A stretch of 17,897 nt of DNA. It comes from IDS-8 sp964491485 (lineage in GTDB: Bacteria > Pseudomonadota > Gammaproteobacteria > Steroidobacterales > Woeseiaceae). The notes below the pieces were generated by a model. That model worked only from the letters and a program-made list of their open reading frames with translations. It was not told where the DNA came from and did not search any database. A program made the translations under genes and the position numbers. The stretch is from contig CAZBGV010000074.1 in assembly GCA_964491485.1 (NCBI GenBank), positions 1 through 17,897 on the forward strand. The letters are read 5' to 3'. How positions within the stretch are numbered: position 1 is the stretch's first letter; each line of letters begins with the position of its first letter. Shown piece after piece: positions 7,929 through 16,082 of this stretch.

Positions 7929-9488
7929 TCACGAACCTTCAGTTCGACGAACTGCTAGGAATGCGGGCGGGAAGGCGCTGGTGGTGACGCGGCAGCCGGA
8001 GGGGGTCTGGTGCAGGGTCAGGGACAGGCGCTCGGCGGCCCCGGCCGGGTGGAACGAGAGCAGGATCGTGACGCCGCGGCGCGGCTCCCGGCGCCCGGCG
8101 TGCAGGGCGGCGTCGCAGGAGACGCTGAAGCGCTCGTCGGCGAGCGCGCCGGACGCGGCGAGCCAGGTGAGGTAGGCGTGGATCTGCGAGCGGATGCGCT
8201 CGGCGAGCCGCGCGCCGTCCGGCTCGAACACGGCCCAGCGGGTGGCGCGCTCGATGGCGGCGGTCATCGACAGGCAGAGGCGCCGCACGTGCAGGCTGGC
8301 GAAGTCGGCCGGCAGGTGGGTATTGCAGGCGAGCGTGACGGAGCCCTCCAGCGTAGCGCGGCCGCCCGCGGCCATGGTGACGACGTTGAACCCCGCTTTC
8401 ACCAGCCGCCGGGCCTCGTCTGTGGTCAGCGCCAGGGCCGGCGCGAGGCGCCGGTCGAAGCCGAGGCGGCTGCCGTCGATGGACTCCCAGGCGCCGAGCT
8501 GCCGGTCATGGCGGCACAAAAGCCCCGCGAGCGCGGCGCCGGCGGCGCGCGGCGCGCCCGTGGCGCGATCGACGAGGCCGGGAAAACACGTGAGCACGTC
8601 GGGACTCGCAAAGCCGGCGCCGCGCACGCCTTCGATGGCCTCGCGCGGGCAGGTCCATTCGCGCGCGGGATCCATGACGAGCATGGCGCCCCGCCGCCGG
8701 CAATACAGCATGGCGGCGAGGAGCGCCGCCGGGCCGGGTTGCCGCCCGGCGGCCTGCGGCGGCAAGTACAGGAAATCGAAGCGCTCGACCGGCTCGAGCG
8801 CGAACAGCCCGCTGCCGCGTCGCACGCTGCCGACCAGGTCGTAATCGGTGAGATCGCCGCCGTCGCTGCCCGGCTGCGCGGGCTCGACGTAGCCGGGATC
8901 GAGCGGATTGCCGCTGCCGGTAGGCAACGGCCGGCCAGCCGGCAGCGGCCGCTGCGGCCGCGCGATGCCCGAGGCCGCGAGTGCCGTGCCGACGTACGCG
9001 CGATCGTCCGGGTTGCAGCTCAGGCGGGCGTGGATTTCCTGGTCGACGACAAGGCCGGTGTCGGGCGCGAGCCGCTGCAGCGTGAGATTGAAATGCTCGC
9101 GATCGTCGCCGGGGATACGATCGTAGTCGACCGCGGCCCGGATGCGCTCGGCCGAGCCGGGCTCGGTGCCGCGCAGCACGAGCACACCGGGTGATGCGGG
9201 CAGGCAGAGCATGGCGCCGCGCGCGTTGTTCGCGACCCGCACGACGTACACTCGCCGCCCGCCGTGCGCGAAGAACTGCGCGACGGCGTCGGCGAGGCTG
9301 CCGTGCGGTCCCGCACGGCCGAAGCGGCGGTGAAACTCGTTCAGGCCGGTGACGAGGACGGGAGTGTCGATCGGCCCGCGGGGCGCGCGGCCGATGAACG
9401 CGGCGGTGGTCTCCGGGTCGACGCCGATGGGCTGATCCATCGGCGCAATCTCGCTGACGGTGATTCCCCGCTCCTGTGCCTCCGCCAA
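7929..9488 (-). CDS. Contractile tail sheath-like protein
   Basis: This 519-aa protein resembles the sheath of contractile phage tails and related injection machines. The N-terminus (GITVSEIAP, residues 8-16, then TTAAFIGRAPRGP at 27-39) matches the family's PGVYVEEI...AFVG..rGP pattern. The C-terminal domain carries RATRWAVFEPDGARLAERIR from residue 414, the usual WavFEpN-type signature before the helical end. A proline- and glycine-rich insertion lies in the middle (the PQRPLPAGRPLPTGSGNPLD stretch). I chose TTG at 9488 over ATG at 9440 because the VSEI strand needed for sheath linkage precedes that ATG, and GGAG (9499-9496) lies seven bases before the TTG. No tube, baseplate or other tail genes are in the window. 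The last codons coincide with the drop to low GC, so the C-terminus may have been altered by the neighbouring insertion. Confidence 0.82.
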   Translation of the reverse strand: MAEAQERGITVSEIAPMDQPIGVDPETTAAFIGRAPRGPIDTPVLVTGLNEFHRRFGRAGPHGSLADAVAQFFAHGGRRVYVVRVANNARGAMLCLPASPGVLVLRGTEPGSAERIRAAVDYDRIPGDDREHFNLTLQRLAPDTGLVVDQEIHARLSCNPDDRAYVGTALAASGIARPQRPLPAGRPLPTGSGNPLDPGYVEPAQPGSDGGDLTDYDLVGSVRRGSGLFALEPVERFDFLYLPPQAAGRQPGPAALLAAMLYCRRRGAMLVMDPAREWTCPREAIEGVRGAGFASPDVLTCFPGLVDRATGAPRAAGAALAGLLCRHDRQLGAWESIDGSRLGFDRRLAPALALTTDEARRLVKAGFNVVTMAAGGRATLEGSVTLACNTHLPADFASLHVRRLCLSMTAAIERATRWAVFEPDGARLAERIRSQIHAYLTWLAASGALADERFSVSCDAALHAGRREPRRGVTILLSFHPAGAAERLSLTLHQTPSGCRVTTSAFPPAFLAVRRTEGS

Positions 9489-9495
9489 ACCCGGT

Positions 9496-9499
9496 CTCC
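9496..9499 (-). promoter_or_regulatory. Shine-Dalgarno site supporting the TTG start of the sheath gene
   Basis: GGAG on the minus strand lies seven bases upstream of TTG 9488-9486. It supports this start rather than the ATG 16 codons further in, which would remove the conserved N-terminal VSEI segment. A TACAAT hexamer (9526-9521) upstream could be the -10 element, but no matching -35 is seen. Confidence 0.5.
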
Positions 9500-9602
9500 G
9501 CCGTGCCGTCCCCGCGGCGGATTGTACCCGGAACGGCCAACCGGCGAGGCGGCCGGAGCGAACGAGCCTCCCCGGATTCCCGCCCTGCGGCGACTGCGTA
9601 GA

Positions 9603-10679
9603 ATGGCGCGCATGGCGACGTCGCAAAGCGCACTGTCCGTCATGGCCGGCATACGCACGGCGCTCGGGAAGGAACGGTTTGCCGACCTGCCGACGCCGGT
9701 GCGCTGTCACGCGCTCGCACTTGCCGGCATGCGTCTCGAGATCTGGGTGAAGCGCGACGACCTGACCGGCGACGCATACGGCGGCAACAAGCTGCGCAAG
9801 CTCGAGTACCTCCTGCACCGGGTGCGGCAGCGCGAGCGCCGGCTGGTCGGTACGTTCGGCACCGCGGCTTCGAACCATGCGCTCGCGACGGCGATCTGCT
9901 GCCGCCGCCTGGCGCTGCCCTGCGTCTGCTTCCTCTCGCACCAGCGGGTCACGCCCGGCGCGGGCCGCGTGCTCAACATGCACGCGAAGATCGGCACCGC
10001 GCTGGTTCCTTTCGGCGGCGAGTACGCGGAGCGGCTGCGCACCTTGCGCGAGCATTTGTGGCACCGCGGCGCGGGAGTGATTCCCGCCGGCGGCTCGTCG
10101 TGGCTCGGCACGGTGGGTTACGTCGAGGCCGGCGTCGAGCTCGCCGAGCAGGTCGCGAACGGCATGCTGCCCGCCCCCGCGCGCGTGTACGTCGCCAGCG
10201 GCACGATGGGCACCGCGGCGGGCCTCGCGCTCGGCTTCGCGCTTGCCGGGCTTGCAACGGAAGTCCACGCCGTGCGTGTGTCGCACACGTGGCTGTGCAA
10301 CGAGACGGCGCTCGCCCGGCTCGTCGGCAAGACCGCCGGGATGCTCGCGTGCCGCGTGCCGGCGTTTCCGGAATCGCTGGCGCGCGCCGTGCGCCTGCAC
10401 CTGCGCCACGAGTTCTTCGCCGGCGGCTACGCCGCCACGGATCCGGCGACGGAAGAAGCGATGCAGATCGCGGGCGACCAGCTCGGGCTCACGCTGGAAG
10501 GCACGTACACGGGCAAGGCGATGGCCGCGCTCGTGAGCGACCTGCGCGCGGGCCGTGCCCCCGGGCCGGTGCTCTTCTGGAATACCTGCAACGGCCGGGT
10601 GCTGCCGGTGCCGTCGCGCGCGCCGCTCGCGGCAGCGGCACTCCCCCCGGCGTTCCGCCGCTATTTCCCCGCGGCCTGA
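9603..10679 (+). CDS. PLP-dependent D-cysteine desulfhydrase/ACC deaminase-like enzyme
   Basis: This 358-aa fold type II pyridoxal-phosphate enzyme belongs to the D-cysteine desulfhydrase/1-aminocyclopropane-1-carboxylate deaminase group. Residues 48-68 carry WVKRDDLTGDAYGGNKLRKLE, where K63 is the expected Schiff-base lysine. GTAASNH at 86-92 is the substrate-carboxylate loop, and VASGTMGTAAGL at 197-208 is the phosphate-binding glycine loop. The late LEGTYTGKAMAAL is also typical. Where classic members have HTGG near the C-terminus, this one reads FWNTCNG (325-331), so it belongs to a divergent subgroup and the substrate is uncertain. ATG at 9603 is used; ATG at 9612 (355 aa) is an equally possible start because neither has a strong ribosome site. 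It diverges from the sheath gene and converges with the L,D-transpeptidase gene, leaving only 16 bases between the two stops. Confidence 0.88.
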   Translation: MARMATSQSALSVMAGIRTALGKERFADLPTPVRCHALALAGMRLEIWVKRDDLTGDAYGGNKLRKLEYLLHRVRQRERRLVGTFGTAASNHALATAICCRRLALPCVCFLSHQRVTPGAGRVLNMHAKIGTALVPFGGEYAERLRTLREHLWHRGAGVIPAGGSSWLGTVGYVEAGVELAEQVANGMLPAPARVYVASGTMGTAAGLALGFALAGLATEVHAVRVSHTWLCNETALARLVGKTAGMLACRVPAFPESLARAVRLHLRHEFFAGGYAATDPATEEAMQIAGDQLGLTLEGTYTGKAMAALVSDLRAGRAPGPVLFWNTCNGRVLPVPSRAPLAAAALPPAFRRYFPAA

Positions 10680-10695
10680 CGCGCTCGCGCCGCGC

Positions 10696-11895
10696 TCAAT
10701 CCTCCAGCGCGGGCGCGGGCGTCCCGGCCGCGGCATCGCCGCTGCCCTGCGCAGGGCCGGCGGCAGCGCCGGATTCCTCTTCGACAGGCGCATCGAGCAG
10801 CGCGCGCACCTCGGCGAGCGTCGGGGCTTCGGGGTCGGGCTGCACTGTGTTCTTCACGACGCGGGCGCGTGCGTAGATTTCGAGCACGTCGCCCGCGAGC
10901 GCGCGCACGGGCACGCCGAGCGGCTCGCTCGCGAGCGCGCGCGCCTCGTTCTGCACGCGCACGTCGCGCAGCGCGCTGCTCTCCTCCGCCGCGTCGAACA
11001 ACGCCTGCAGCCGCGCCGCGGGGGTGACCGCATCGTCCTCGAGCGGCCGGTGCATCTCGAGGTAAAGCTCGCCGTCGCGCCGGCCGGCGAGATACGGCTG
11101 GTTCACGATGGTGACCGTCACGCCCTTGTCGACCATCGAGTACAGCGTCTCGATGTTCTCGGGATAGAGGCGCACGCAGCCGTGGCTCACGCGCATGCCG
11201 ACGCCGTACGGCTTGTTGGTGCCGTGGATCAGGTAGCCCGGCATGTCGAGCTGCAGCACGTGGCGGCCGAGCGGATTGTCCGGCCCGGGCGGCACCACGG
11301 CCGGCAGGGGATCGCCGGCGGCCGCGTGCTCCTGCTGCACGGACCATGGCACGTACCAGACCGGATCGGTGGCCTTGGCGACGACTTTCGCCTGCCCGAC
11401 CGGCGTATCCCAGCCCACGCGGCCGATGCCGATCGGATAGGTGAGCACGACGATCGGCTCCCCTTCCGCCGTCGCCGGGAAATAGAAGAGCCGCTTCGCC
11501 GCGATGTTCAGCACGATGCCGCGACGCGGGGCGTCGGGCAGCACGTACTGGGTCGGCAGCAAGACCGGCGTGTCCTCGCCGGGCAGCCACGGATCCACCC
11601 CCGGATTCGCGTCGACGAGCTCGTCGTAGCCGAGCCCGTATTCGCGGGCGAGCGCCGAGAACGTGTCCTCGGCGCGCGTGAACACGATCTGCGGCTCGCC
11701 GATCACGTCCTGGTCGGGCGTTGCGAGCACGAAGCGATTGCGGCTGATCGGCTCCTCGCGCGGGCGCTCGGCGAGCGGCGGCAGCGTCGGTGTCTCCGGC
11801 ATCTCCCGGCGGGCGAGCAAGTCCTCGAGCGTCGTGCACCCGGAGGCGCCGACGAGCAGGAGCGGAATTATCCACGCGAAACGGCGAGCGTTCAT
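10696..11895 (-). CDS. L,D-transpeptidase (YkuD) lipoprotein with LysM-like domain
   Basis: This 399-aa envelope enzyme likely forms 3-3 peptidoglycan cross-links or attaches proteins to peptidoglycan in the periplasm. Residues 1-20 are a lipoprotein signal (hydrophobic IIPLLLVGASGC, lipid cysteine C20; Ala at -3 is slightly unusual). Residues 70-120 resemble LysM (DTFSALAREYGLGYDELVDANP), a glycan-binding module. The YkuD catalytic domain spans about 125-265, with H224 in YLIHGT and S237-H-G-C240-V-R, where C240 is the nucleophile. The C-terminal 100 residues include an Ala/Glu/Pro-rich tail. It resembles ErfK/YbiS-type enzymes of similar domain order. It is the last gene of a minus-strand run, 62 bases after the methyltransferase, with no strong ribosome site before the ATG. 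Confidence 0.93.
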   Translation of the reverse strand: MNARRFAWIIPLLLVGASGCTTLEDLLARREMPETPTLPPLAERPREEPISRNRFVLATPDQDVIGEPQIVFTRAEDTFSALAREYGLGYDELVDANPGVDPWLPGEDTPVLLPTQYVLPDAPRRGIVLNIAAKRLFYFPATAEGEPIVVLTYPIGIGRVGWDTPVGQAKVVAKATDPVWYVPWSVQQEHAAAGDPLPAVVPPGPDNPLGRHVLQLDMPGYLIHGTNKPYGVGMRVSHGCVRLYPENIETLYSMVDKGVTVTIVNQPYLAGRRDGELYLEMHRPLEDDAVTPAARLQALFDAAEESSALRDVRVQNEARALASEPLGVPVRALAGDVLEIYARARVVKNTVQPDPEAPTLAEVRALLDAPVEEESGAAAGPAQGSGDAAAGTPAPALED

Positions 11896-11957
11896 TGAAT
11901 AGTTGCAGGGCCGCAGGTCGTCACGGTCCGGAGTGTCGCAGAAATCCGCTCGCGACT

Positions 11958-12713
11958 CTACGCGGCGCGGCGCCCGGCCTTGACCGTGAGCGGCCAGCGC
12001 ACGGTGCGGCTGCCGTCGCCCCACAATGCGCGGAGCTCGTCCTCCAGCGCGCTCACCGGATCGGTGCCGCGCTCCGCGAGGTACCGCTGGCAGGCCGACC
12101 ACGTGCGCAGGTAGCCGAGCATCGCGTCCGCGCTCCAGGCGGCGCTCATCGCGAAAGCGGGGACGGGCAAAGCCGGGACCGGCAGCGTGATGCTGCGATA
12201 GCCCTCCTCGATCAGGCGCCGCTCCGGCGGCCACCAGGCATCGACGGCGCGATACAGGCGGTCGACGACGGCATCGATGCGCGGCCCGACGCGGGACAGC
12301 TCGTAGCACCACACGGCGAGCACTCCGCCCGGCACGAGCACGCGCCAGGCTTCGGCGAAGAAGCGCCCGATGTCGAACCAGTGCAGGGCCTGGGCGACGG
12401 TGACGAGGTCGGCGGTCCCGTCTGCGAGGCCGGAAGCCTCGGCCGCGGCGACCCGGTAGGCGACCCGCGGATGCGGCTCGGCCGCGGCGATCTGCGCCGC
12501 GCTGGCGTCGGTGGCGGTGACGCGTGCGAAGTGCGCGGCGAGCGCCACCGCCGTCTGGCCGTTGCCGGTGCCGCAGTCCCACGCGTGCCCGCGCCCCGGG
12601 GCCGTGCGCGCGAGAAACTCGAACAGGGCGTCGGGGTAGCGCGGGCGGAACGCCGCGTAGCTCGCGGCGTGCCCGGAAAAGTGGTCCTTGAAGGAGAGCT
12701 CGGGGCCGGTCAA
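11958..12713 (-). CDS. Class I SAM-dependent methyltransferase
   Basis: This 251-aa protein has the Rossmann-type methyltransferase fold. Motif I is AWDCGTGNGQTA (44-55). ATDAS (67-71) ends the second strand with the acidic residue that binds the SAM ribose. VAQALHWFD (106-114) is motif post-II/IV, and VLVPGGVLAVW (125-135) is the usual motif before strand 5. The N-terminal FSGHAASYAAFRPRYP is shared with a widespread group of small-molecule methyltransferases related to yeast Tmt1 (trans-aconitate methyltransferase-like) and YafE. The substrate is not predictable. The gene starts 28 bases after the M48 protease gene on the same strand, so the two are probably cotranscribed, though no functional link is evident. 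Confidence 0.9.
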   Translation of the reverse strand: MTGPELSFKDHFSGHAASYAAFRPRYPDALFEFLARTAPGRGHAWDCGTGNGQTAVALAAHFARVTATDASAAQIAAAEPHPRVAYRVAAAEASGLADGTADLVTVAQALHWFDIGRFFAEAWRVLVPGGVLAVWCYELSRVGPRIDAVVDRLYRAVDAWWPPERRLIEEGYRSITLPVPALPVPAFAMSAAWSADAMLGYLRTWSACQRYLAERGTDPVSALEDELRALWGDGSRTVRWPLTVKAGRRAA

Positions 12714-12741
12714 TGCCGGGGCCTGTCGAAGGGCCCTGGCA

Positions 12742-13569
12742 TCAGCGCTGGCACTGCGGATCCTTGCCCTGCGCCTTCGCTTCGTTGTAGAGCGCGAGCG
12801 CGGCCGGGAGCTGCTGCACGAGCGACTCGATGCGGTGCTCGCCGGACGGGTGCGTCGACATGAACTCGGGAATCTGCGTCTGCTCGCGCTCTTCCATGTT
12901 GGTCCAGAGCTTCACCGCCTCGCGCGGATCGAAGCCGGCCATCGCCATGTACTTGAGGCCGACGACGTCCGCCTCCGACTCCTGCTTGCGGCTGAACGGG
13001 TTCAGGATGCCGAGCATGGCGCCCGTCTGCAGCGTCTGCTGAGCGGCCTGCGTCTGGCGCGCATAGCCGCCGCCGAGCAGGATGGCGGCGATATCGATGC
13101 CGACCCCGGCCACCATCGAGCGCGACGCGCGCTCGTTCGCGTGGTTCGCCGTGACGTGCGCGACCTCGTGCCCGATCACGGTGGCGAGCTGGTGCTGGTT
13201 CTTCGCCACCTGGAGAATGCCGCTGAAGACGTTGATCTTGCCGCCGGGCAGCACGAACGCGTTGATGTCCGGCTGGTCGATCACCGCGAGCTCCCAGTAG
13301 AGCTCCGATGACGGCGGCTCGAGCACGTCGACGATGGCGTCGCTGACGCAGGCGATGTAGTCGATCGTGGCGCGGTCCTTCACCAGCGGCATGCGTTCCC
13401 GGATCATCTCGAACTGGCGCTTGCCTTCGGCGGCGAGCGCGGCATCGGACTTCAGGACGAGCTGGTTGCGCCCGGTCGGGGATTGGGCGCAGGCGGCGAG
13501 GAGCACTGCCGCCAGCACGCCGGCCAGGATCGCTGCCGGCCGGCCGAGCTGCGATTTGCGAGGGTTCAT
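12742..13569 (-). CDS. M48 family zinc metalloprotease, lipoprotein
   Basis: This 275-aa protein is a membrane-anchored zinc protease. It has a lipoprotein signal with lipobox LAAC (C27), followed by the SPTGRNQL segment common in this family. The catalytic HEVAH is at 134-138 and the third metal ligand lies in ESEAD (197-201). The length and domain layout match periplasmic LoiP/YggG-type enzymes, which help with outer-membrane protein quality control. No PDZ or TPR domain follows. The ATG is fixed by a strong GGAGG seven bases upstream. A perfect TATAAT lies just before it, so transcription of this gene and the methyltransferase behind it probably begins here, separately from lipA-sohB. Confidence 0.93.
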   Translation of the reverse strand: MNPRKSQLGRPAAILAGVLAAVLLAACAQSPTGRNQLVLKSDAALAAEGKRQFEMIRERMPLVKDRATIDYIACVSDAIVDVLEPPSSELYWELAVIDQPDINAFVLPGGKINVFSGILQVAKNQHQLATVIGHEVAHVTANHANERASRSMVAGVGIDIAAILLGGGYARQTQAAQQTLQTGAMLGILNPFSRKQESEADVVGLKYMAMAGFDPREAVKLWTNMEEREQTQIPEFMSTHPSGEHRIESLVQQLPAALALYNEAKAQGKDPQCQR

Positions 13570-13576
13570 GGCCTAT

Positions 13577-13599
13577 CCTCCGGATCTGCCGCAATTATA
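13577..13599 (-). promoter_or_regulatory. TATAAT -10 box and GGAGG ribosome site of the M48 gene
   Basis: On the minus strand TATAAT occupies 13599-13594 and GGAGG occupies 13581-13577, seven bases before the ATG. No good -35 hexamer is visible 16-18 bases upstream of the TATAAT, so the promoter may need an activator or be weak. The implied leader is short, about 15-20 bases. Confidence 0.45.
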
Positions 13600-13684
13600 C
13601 CGCCGCGGCCTCCGCGAGCCTCACTTTCAGACCGGGCGCGCCAACCCGGGTTCCGTGCCGCGCGGGCGCGGCCGCCGCCGGCCG

Positions 13685-14707
13685 TCAGCGGGGCAGCCGG
13701 TTTTCCAGGCGGCGGCGCCAGGCCCGGGCCGCGAGGCGTTCCAGGGCGTCGTCGACGCTCACGAGCAGGCGCTGGCGGAGGGGCCGGCGCACCTTGTAGC
13801 TGACCCGGTAGAGCTCCCGCTCCGTTGCGAGCTCGCCGAGCAGCTGATCGCTCGTCTTCAGCTCGTCCGCGAGCCCGAGCTCCAGCGCCCGCTTGCCGTA
13901 CCAGTGCTCGCCCGTGCCGACCCGGGCGAGGTCGAGGCCGGGGCGCCAGGCGATCACCGCCTCCTTGAAGAGCTCGTGCACGTCCTCGAGCTGGGCCTTG
14001 AGGCGGGCGCGATCCGCATCCGTGTTCTTGCCGAACATGGTGACGTTACGCTTGTACTCGCCCGCGGTGATCATCTCCCAGTCGATGCCGTGGCCTTCCA
14101 GCATGCGGTTGAAGTTCGGCAACTGTGCGATCACGCCGATCGAGCCCAGGATCGCGAACGGCGCCGCGACGATGCGGTTCGCGACGCACGCCATCAGGTA
14201 GCCGCCGCTCGCCGCGACCTTGTCGACGCACACGGTGAGCGGAATGCCGCGCTCGCGGATGCGCACGAGCTGCGACGCGCCGAGACCGTGCTCGTGCACG
14301 ACCCCGCCGAAATTCTCGAGCCGGACGATGACCTCGTCGCCGTCCTTTGCGACCTCGAGGATCGCGCCGATCTCCTCGCGCAGCGAGGCGACCGCGCTCG
14401 CCTTCAAATCGCCCTTGAAATCGATGACGAAGCTGCGCGGGCGCTGGCCGCGCGCCTTGGCGGCGGCTTTCTCCTTCGCCTTCTCCGCCTTGGCGATGGC
14501 TTTCCAGCCGCTCTTGCCGGCAACGACGCGCCGCAGGTGCGCCGCCAGCGAACGGTACTTGCGGTTCAGGCTCTCGACCTCGAGGCCCTCGTGCAGCGCC
14601 GCCCGGCGGCTCACGGCGGCGATCACGGTCACCATCGCCACCACGGCGGCGACGATCGTGACGACCTTCAGAAGGAAGAGACCGTAATCGACCAGGAAGT
14701 CGGTCAT
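13685..14707 (-). CDS. sohB: Inner-membrane serine protease SohB
   Basis: This 340-aa protein is a member of peptidase family S49 (signal peptide peptidase A/SohB), close in length to E. coli SohB. One N-terminal membrane helix spans about 10-32, followed by a charged Lys/Ala-rich linker (60-90) typical of the SohB N-terminal domain. The catalytic domain begins at SFVIDFKGDL (92-101). Serine S167 in VDKVAASGGYLMA and lysine K219 in ITAGEYKRN form the Ser-Lys dyad. ILGSIGVIAQLPN (186-198) is also family-typical. The ATG directly abuts the lipA stop (TGA-ATG on the minus strand), so it is translated from the same message. Substrates of SohB are poorly known; degradation of leftover signal peptides or misfolded membrane proteins is the usual proposal. 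Confidence 0.94.
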   Translation of the reverse strand: MTDFLVDYGLFLLKVVTIVAAVVAMVTVIAAVSRRAALHEGLEVESLNRKYRSLAAHLRRVVAGKSGWKAIAKAEKAKEKAAAKARGQRPRSFVIDFKGDLKASAVASLREEIGAILEVAKDGDEVIVRLENFGGVVHEHGLGASQLVRIRERGIPLTVCVDKVAASGGYLMACVANRIVAAPFAILGSIGVIAQLPNFNRMLEGHGIDWEMITAGEYKRNVTMFGKNTDADRARLKAQLEDVHELFKEAVIAWRPGLDLARVGTGEHWYGKRALELGLADELKTSDQLLGELATERELYRVSYKVRRPLRQRLLVSVDDALERLAARAWRRRLENRLPR

Positions 14708-15748
14708 TCAGACGGCGATGCCGACGTTGTTCCTGTCGAGCACGCGGTCGGCGCGGTAGCTCGAGCGTACCAGCGGCCCTGCGACGACCTCGAGGAAGCC
14801 TTTTTCGAGTCCCTCCCGCCGGTAGGCTTCGAACTCGTCGGGCGTCACGTAGCGCTCCACGGGCAGGTGGTTCGGCGTCGGCCGCAGGTACTGCCCGAGG
14901 GTGAGGATGTCGACGCCCGCCTCGCGCAGGTCGTCCATGGTCTCGAGGATCTCGCTGTCCTGCTCGCCGAGGCCCAGCATGAGGCTGGTCTTCGTCAGCA
15001 CCTCGGGGCGATAGCGCTTCGCATGGGCCAGCACGCCGATGGTCTGCTCGTAGCCCGCGCGCGGATCCCGCACCGGGTGCGTCAGGCGCCGCACGGTTTC
15101 CACGTTCTGCGCGTACACCTCCACGCCCGCGTCGATCACCGTGTTCACGTGGGCCGCCACGCCGTCGAAATCCGGCGTCAGCGCCTCCACTGCCGTGTCG
15201 GGATTGAGCCGCTTGATGGCACGCACGCACGCGGCGTAGTGCGCGGCGCCGCCGTCCGGCAGGTCGTCGCGGTCGACCGAGGTGAGGACGACGTAGCGCA
15301 GCTTCATGAGCTGCACCGCGCGCGCCGTGTTCTCCGGCTCGTCTCTATCGAGCCAGCCGCGCGGGTTGCCGGTGTCGACGGCGCAGAAGCGGCAGGCGCG
15401 CGTGCACACCGAGCCCATGATCATGATCGTGGCGGTGCCGTTGTTCCAGCATTCGCCGATGTTCGGGCACATCGACTCCTCGCACACGGTCGACAGCCGG
15501 TGCTGGCGCACCGTCTGGCGCACGGCCGAGAAATTCGCGCCGGAAGGCATGCGCGCGCGCAGCCACGGCGGTTTCTTCCCGCCGACGACGGGCGCCGCGT
15601 CGGATCGCGCCTTGATCCCGTTCTTGATGGCGGTGAAGCCCTGGGGAGTGCGGTATTTGCGGCCCGACTCGACGATCGGGATACCCTTCAGGGTGCGGGG
15701 CTCCTGCGCGTCGGACCTGTCGTCGGAACCGGAATCGGAAAGGCTCAT
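14708..15748 (-). CDS. lipA: Lipoyl synthase
   Basis: This 346-aa radical-SAM enzyme inserts two sulfurs into octanoyl groups on lipoyl domains of pyruvate and 2-oxoglutarate dehydrogenases and the glycine cleavage H protein. Both iron-sulfur clusters are complete. C89, C94 and C100 (CEESMCPNIGEC) form the auxiliary cluster, with the serine of RSSY (328-331) near the C-terminus as the usual extra ligand. C115, C119 and C122 (CTRACRFC) form the radical-SAM cluster. TSVDRDDLPDGGA, PDF and the QYLRPT segment are family hallmarks. The N-terminal extension before KYRTPQG is longer than in E. coli and rich in Ser and Asp. The gene is followed with no gap by sohB. The usual upstream partner lipB is not present in this window; a small unknown gene lies 136 bases upstream instead. 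Confidence 0.97.
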   Translation of the reverse strand: MSLSDSGSDDRSDAQEPRTLKGIPIVESGRKYRTPQGFTAIKNGIKARSDAAPVVGGKKPPWLRARMPSGANFSAVRQTVRQHRLSTVCEESMCPNIGECWNNGTATIMIMGSVCTRACRFCAVDTGNPRGWLDRDEPENTARAVQLMKLRYVVLTSVDRDDLPDGGAAHYAACVRAIKRLNPDTAVEALTPDFDGVAAHVNTVIDAGVEVYAQNVETVRRLTHPVRDPRAGYEQTIGVLAHAKRYRPEVLTKTSLMLGLGEQDSEILETMDDLREAGVDILTLGQYLRPTPNHLPVERYVTPDEFEAYRREGLEKGFLEVVAGPLVRSSYRADRVLDRNNVGIAV

Positions 15749-15884
15749 GCGGTGGGTGCGGCTCGTGGCGGTTTGCGTATGGAAACCGCGATTTTCGCAC
15801 GAGCAGCGACGGGGGCGAAAGGCCGGGCGTTTCGGAAGCTCGCCTGGCCGGGCGGCCGGAGTGCGGGCAGACGCCCGGCGGTGC

Positions 15885-16082
15885 TCAGTGCAGCCGCGCC
15901 CAGCTCAGGACCTTGATCGAATCCCGGTCGAGGTCGAAGTTCCGTGCGAGCACTGCCTCGATGTCCCGCGCGTTCGAATTCGTGGAGACGGGCCGGGACA
16001 GCTCGATCACGCCCGCGAACTCGTTGCCGCCGCGCCAGGTCTCGTCGGTCAGGCGGAACTGGGTGTAGTACTTGACGGACAT
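15885..16082 (-). CDS. Small protein of unknown function (65 aa)
   Basis: I do not recognise a family. The ATG at 16082 gives 65 residues starting MSVKYYTQFRLTDETW and ending KVLSWARLH. The composition is balanced, with no membrane segment or signal, and looks like a compact alpha/beta fold (strand YYTQFRLTD, strand FAGVIELSRPV, helix ARDIEAVLARNF, strand KVLSWARL). A longer frame from ATG 16199 adds a proline- and arginine-rich stretch that looks non-coding, so the shorter start is chosen. It lies upstream of lipA on the same strand with a 136-base gap and is divergent from the OmpA-family gene. Its position might suggest cotranscription with lipA, but nothing in the sequence gives a function. 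Confidence 0.7.
   Translation of the reverse strand: MSVKYYTQFRLTDETWRGGNEFAGVIELSRPVSTNSNARDIEAVLARNFDLDRDSIKVLSWARLH

Noticed and set aside
9489..10793. The sheath reading frame stays open far upstream, giving a 954-aa ORF.
   Set aside because: The extra 434 residues are arginine- and alanine-rich and lie antisense to the well-supported PLP enzyme. The conserved sheath start with its ribosome site is at 9488.
10696..12582. A 628-aa ORF fusing sequence over the methyltransferase to the L,D-transpeptidase.
   Set aside because: Its first 229 residues are an arginine-rich shadow of the methyltransferase frame. The transpeptidase has its own ATG and lipoprotein signal at 11895.
13367..15916. 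A long plus-strand ORF (849 aa) across lipA and sohB.
   Set aside because: Low-complexity Arg/Ala/Asp/Val-rich translation antisense to lipA and sohB, which have complete catalytic motifs. It is a GC-rich shadow frame.
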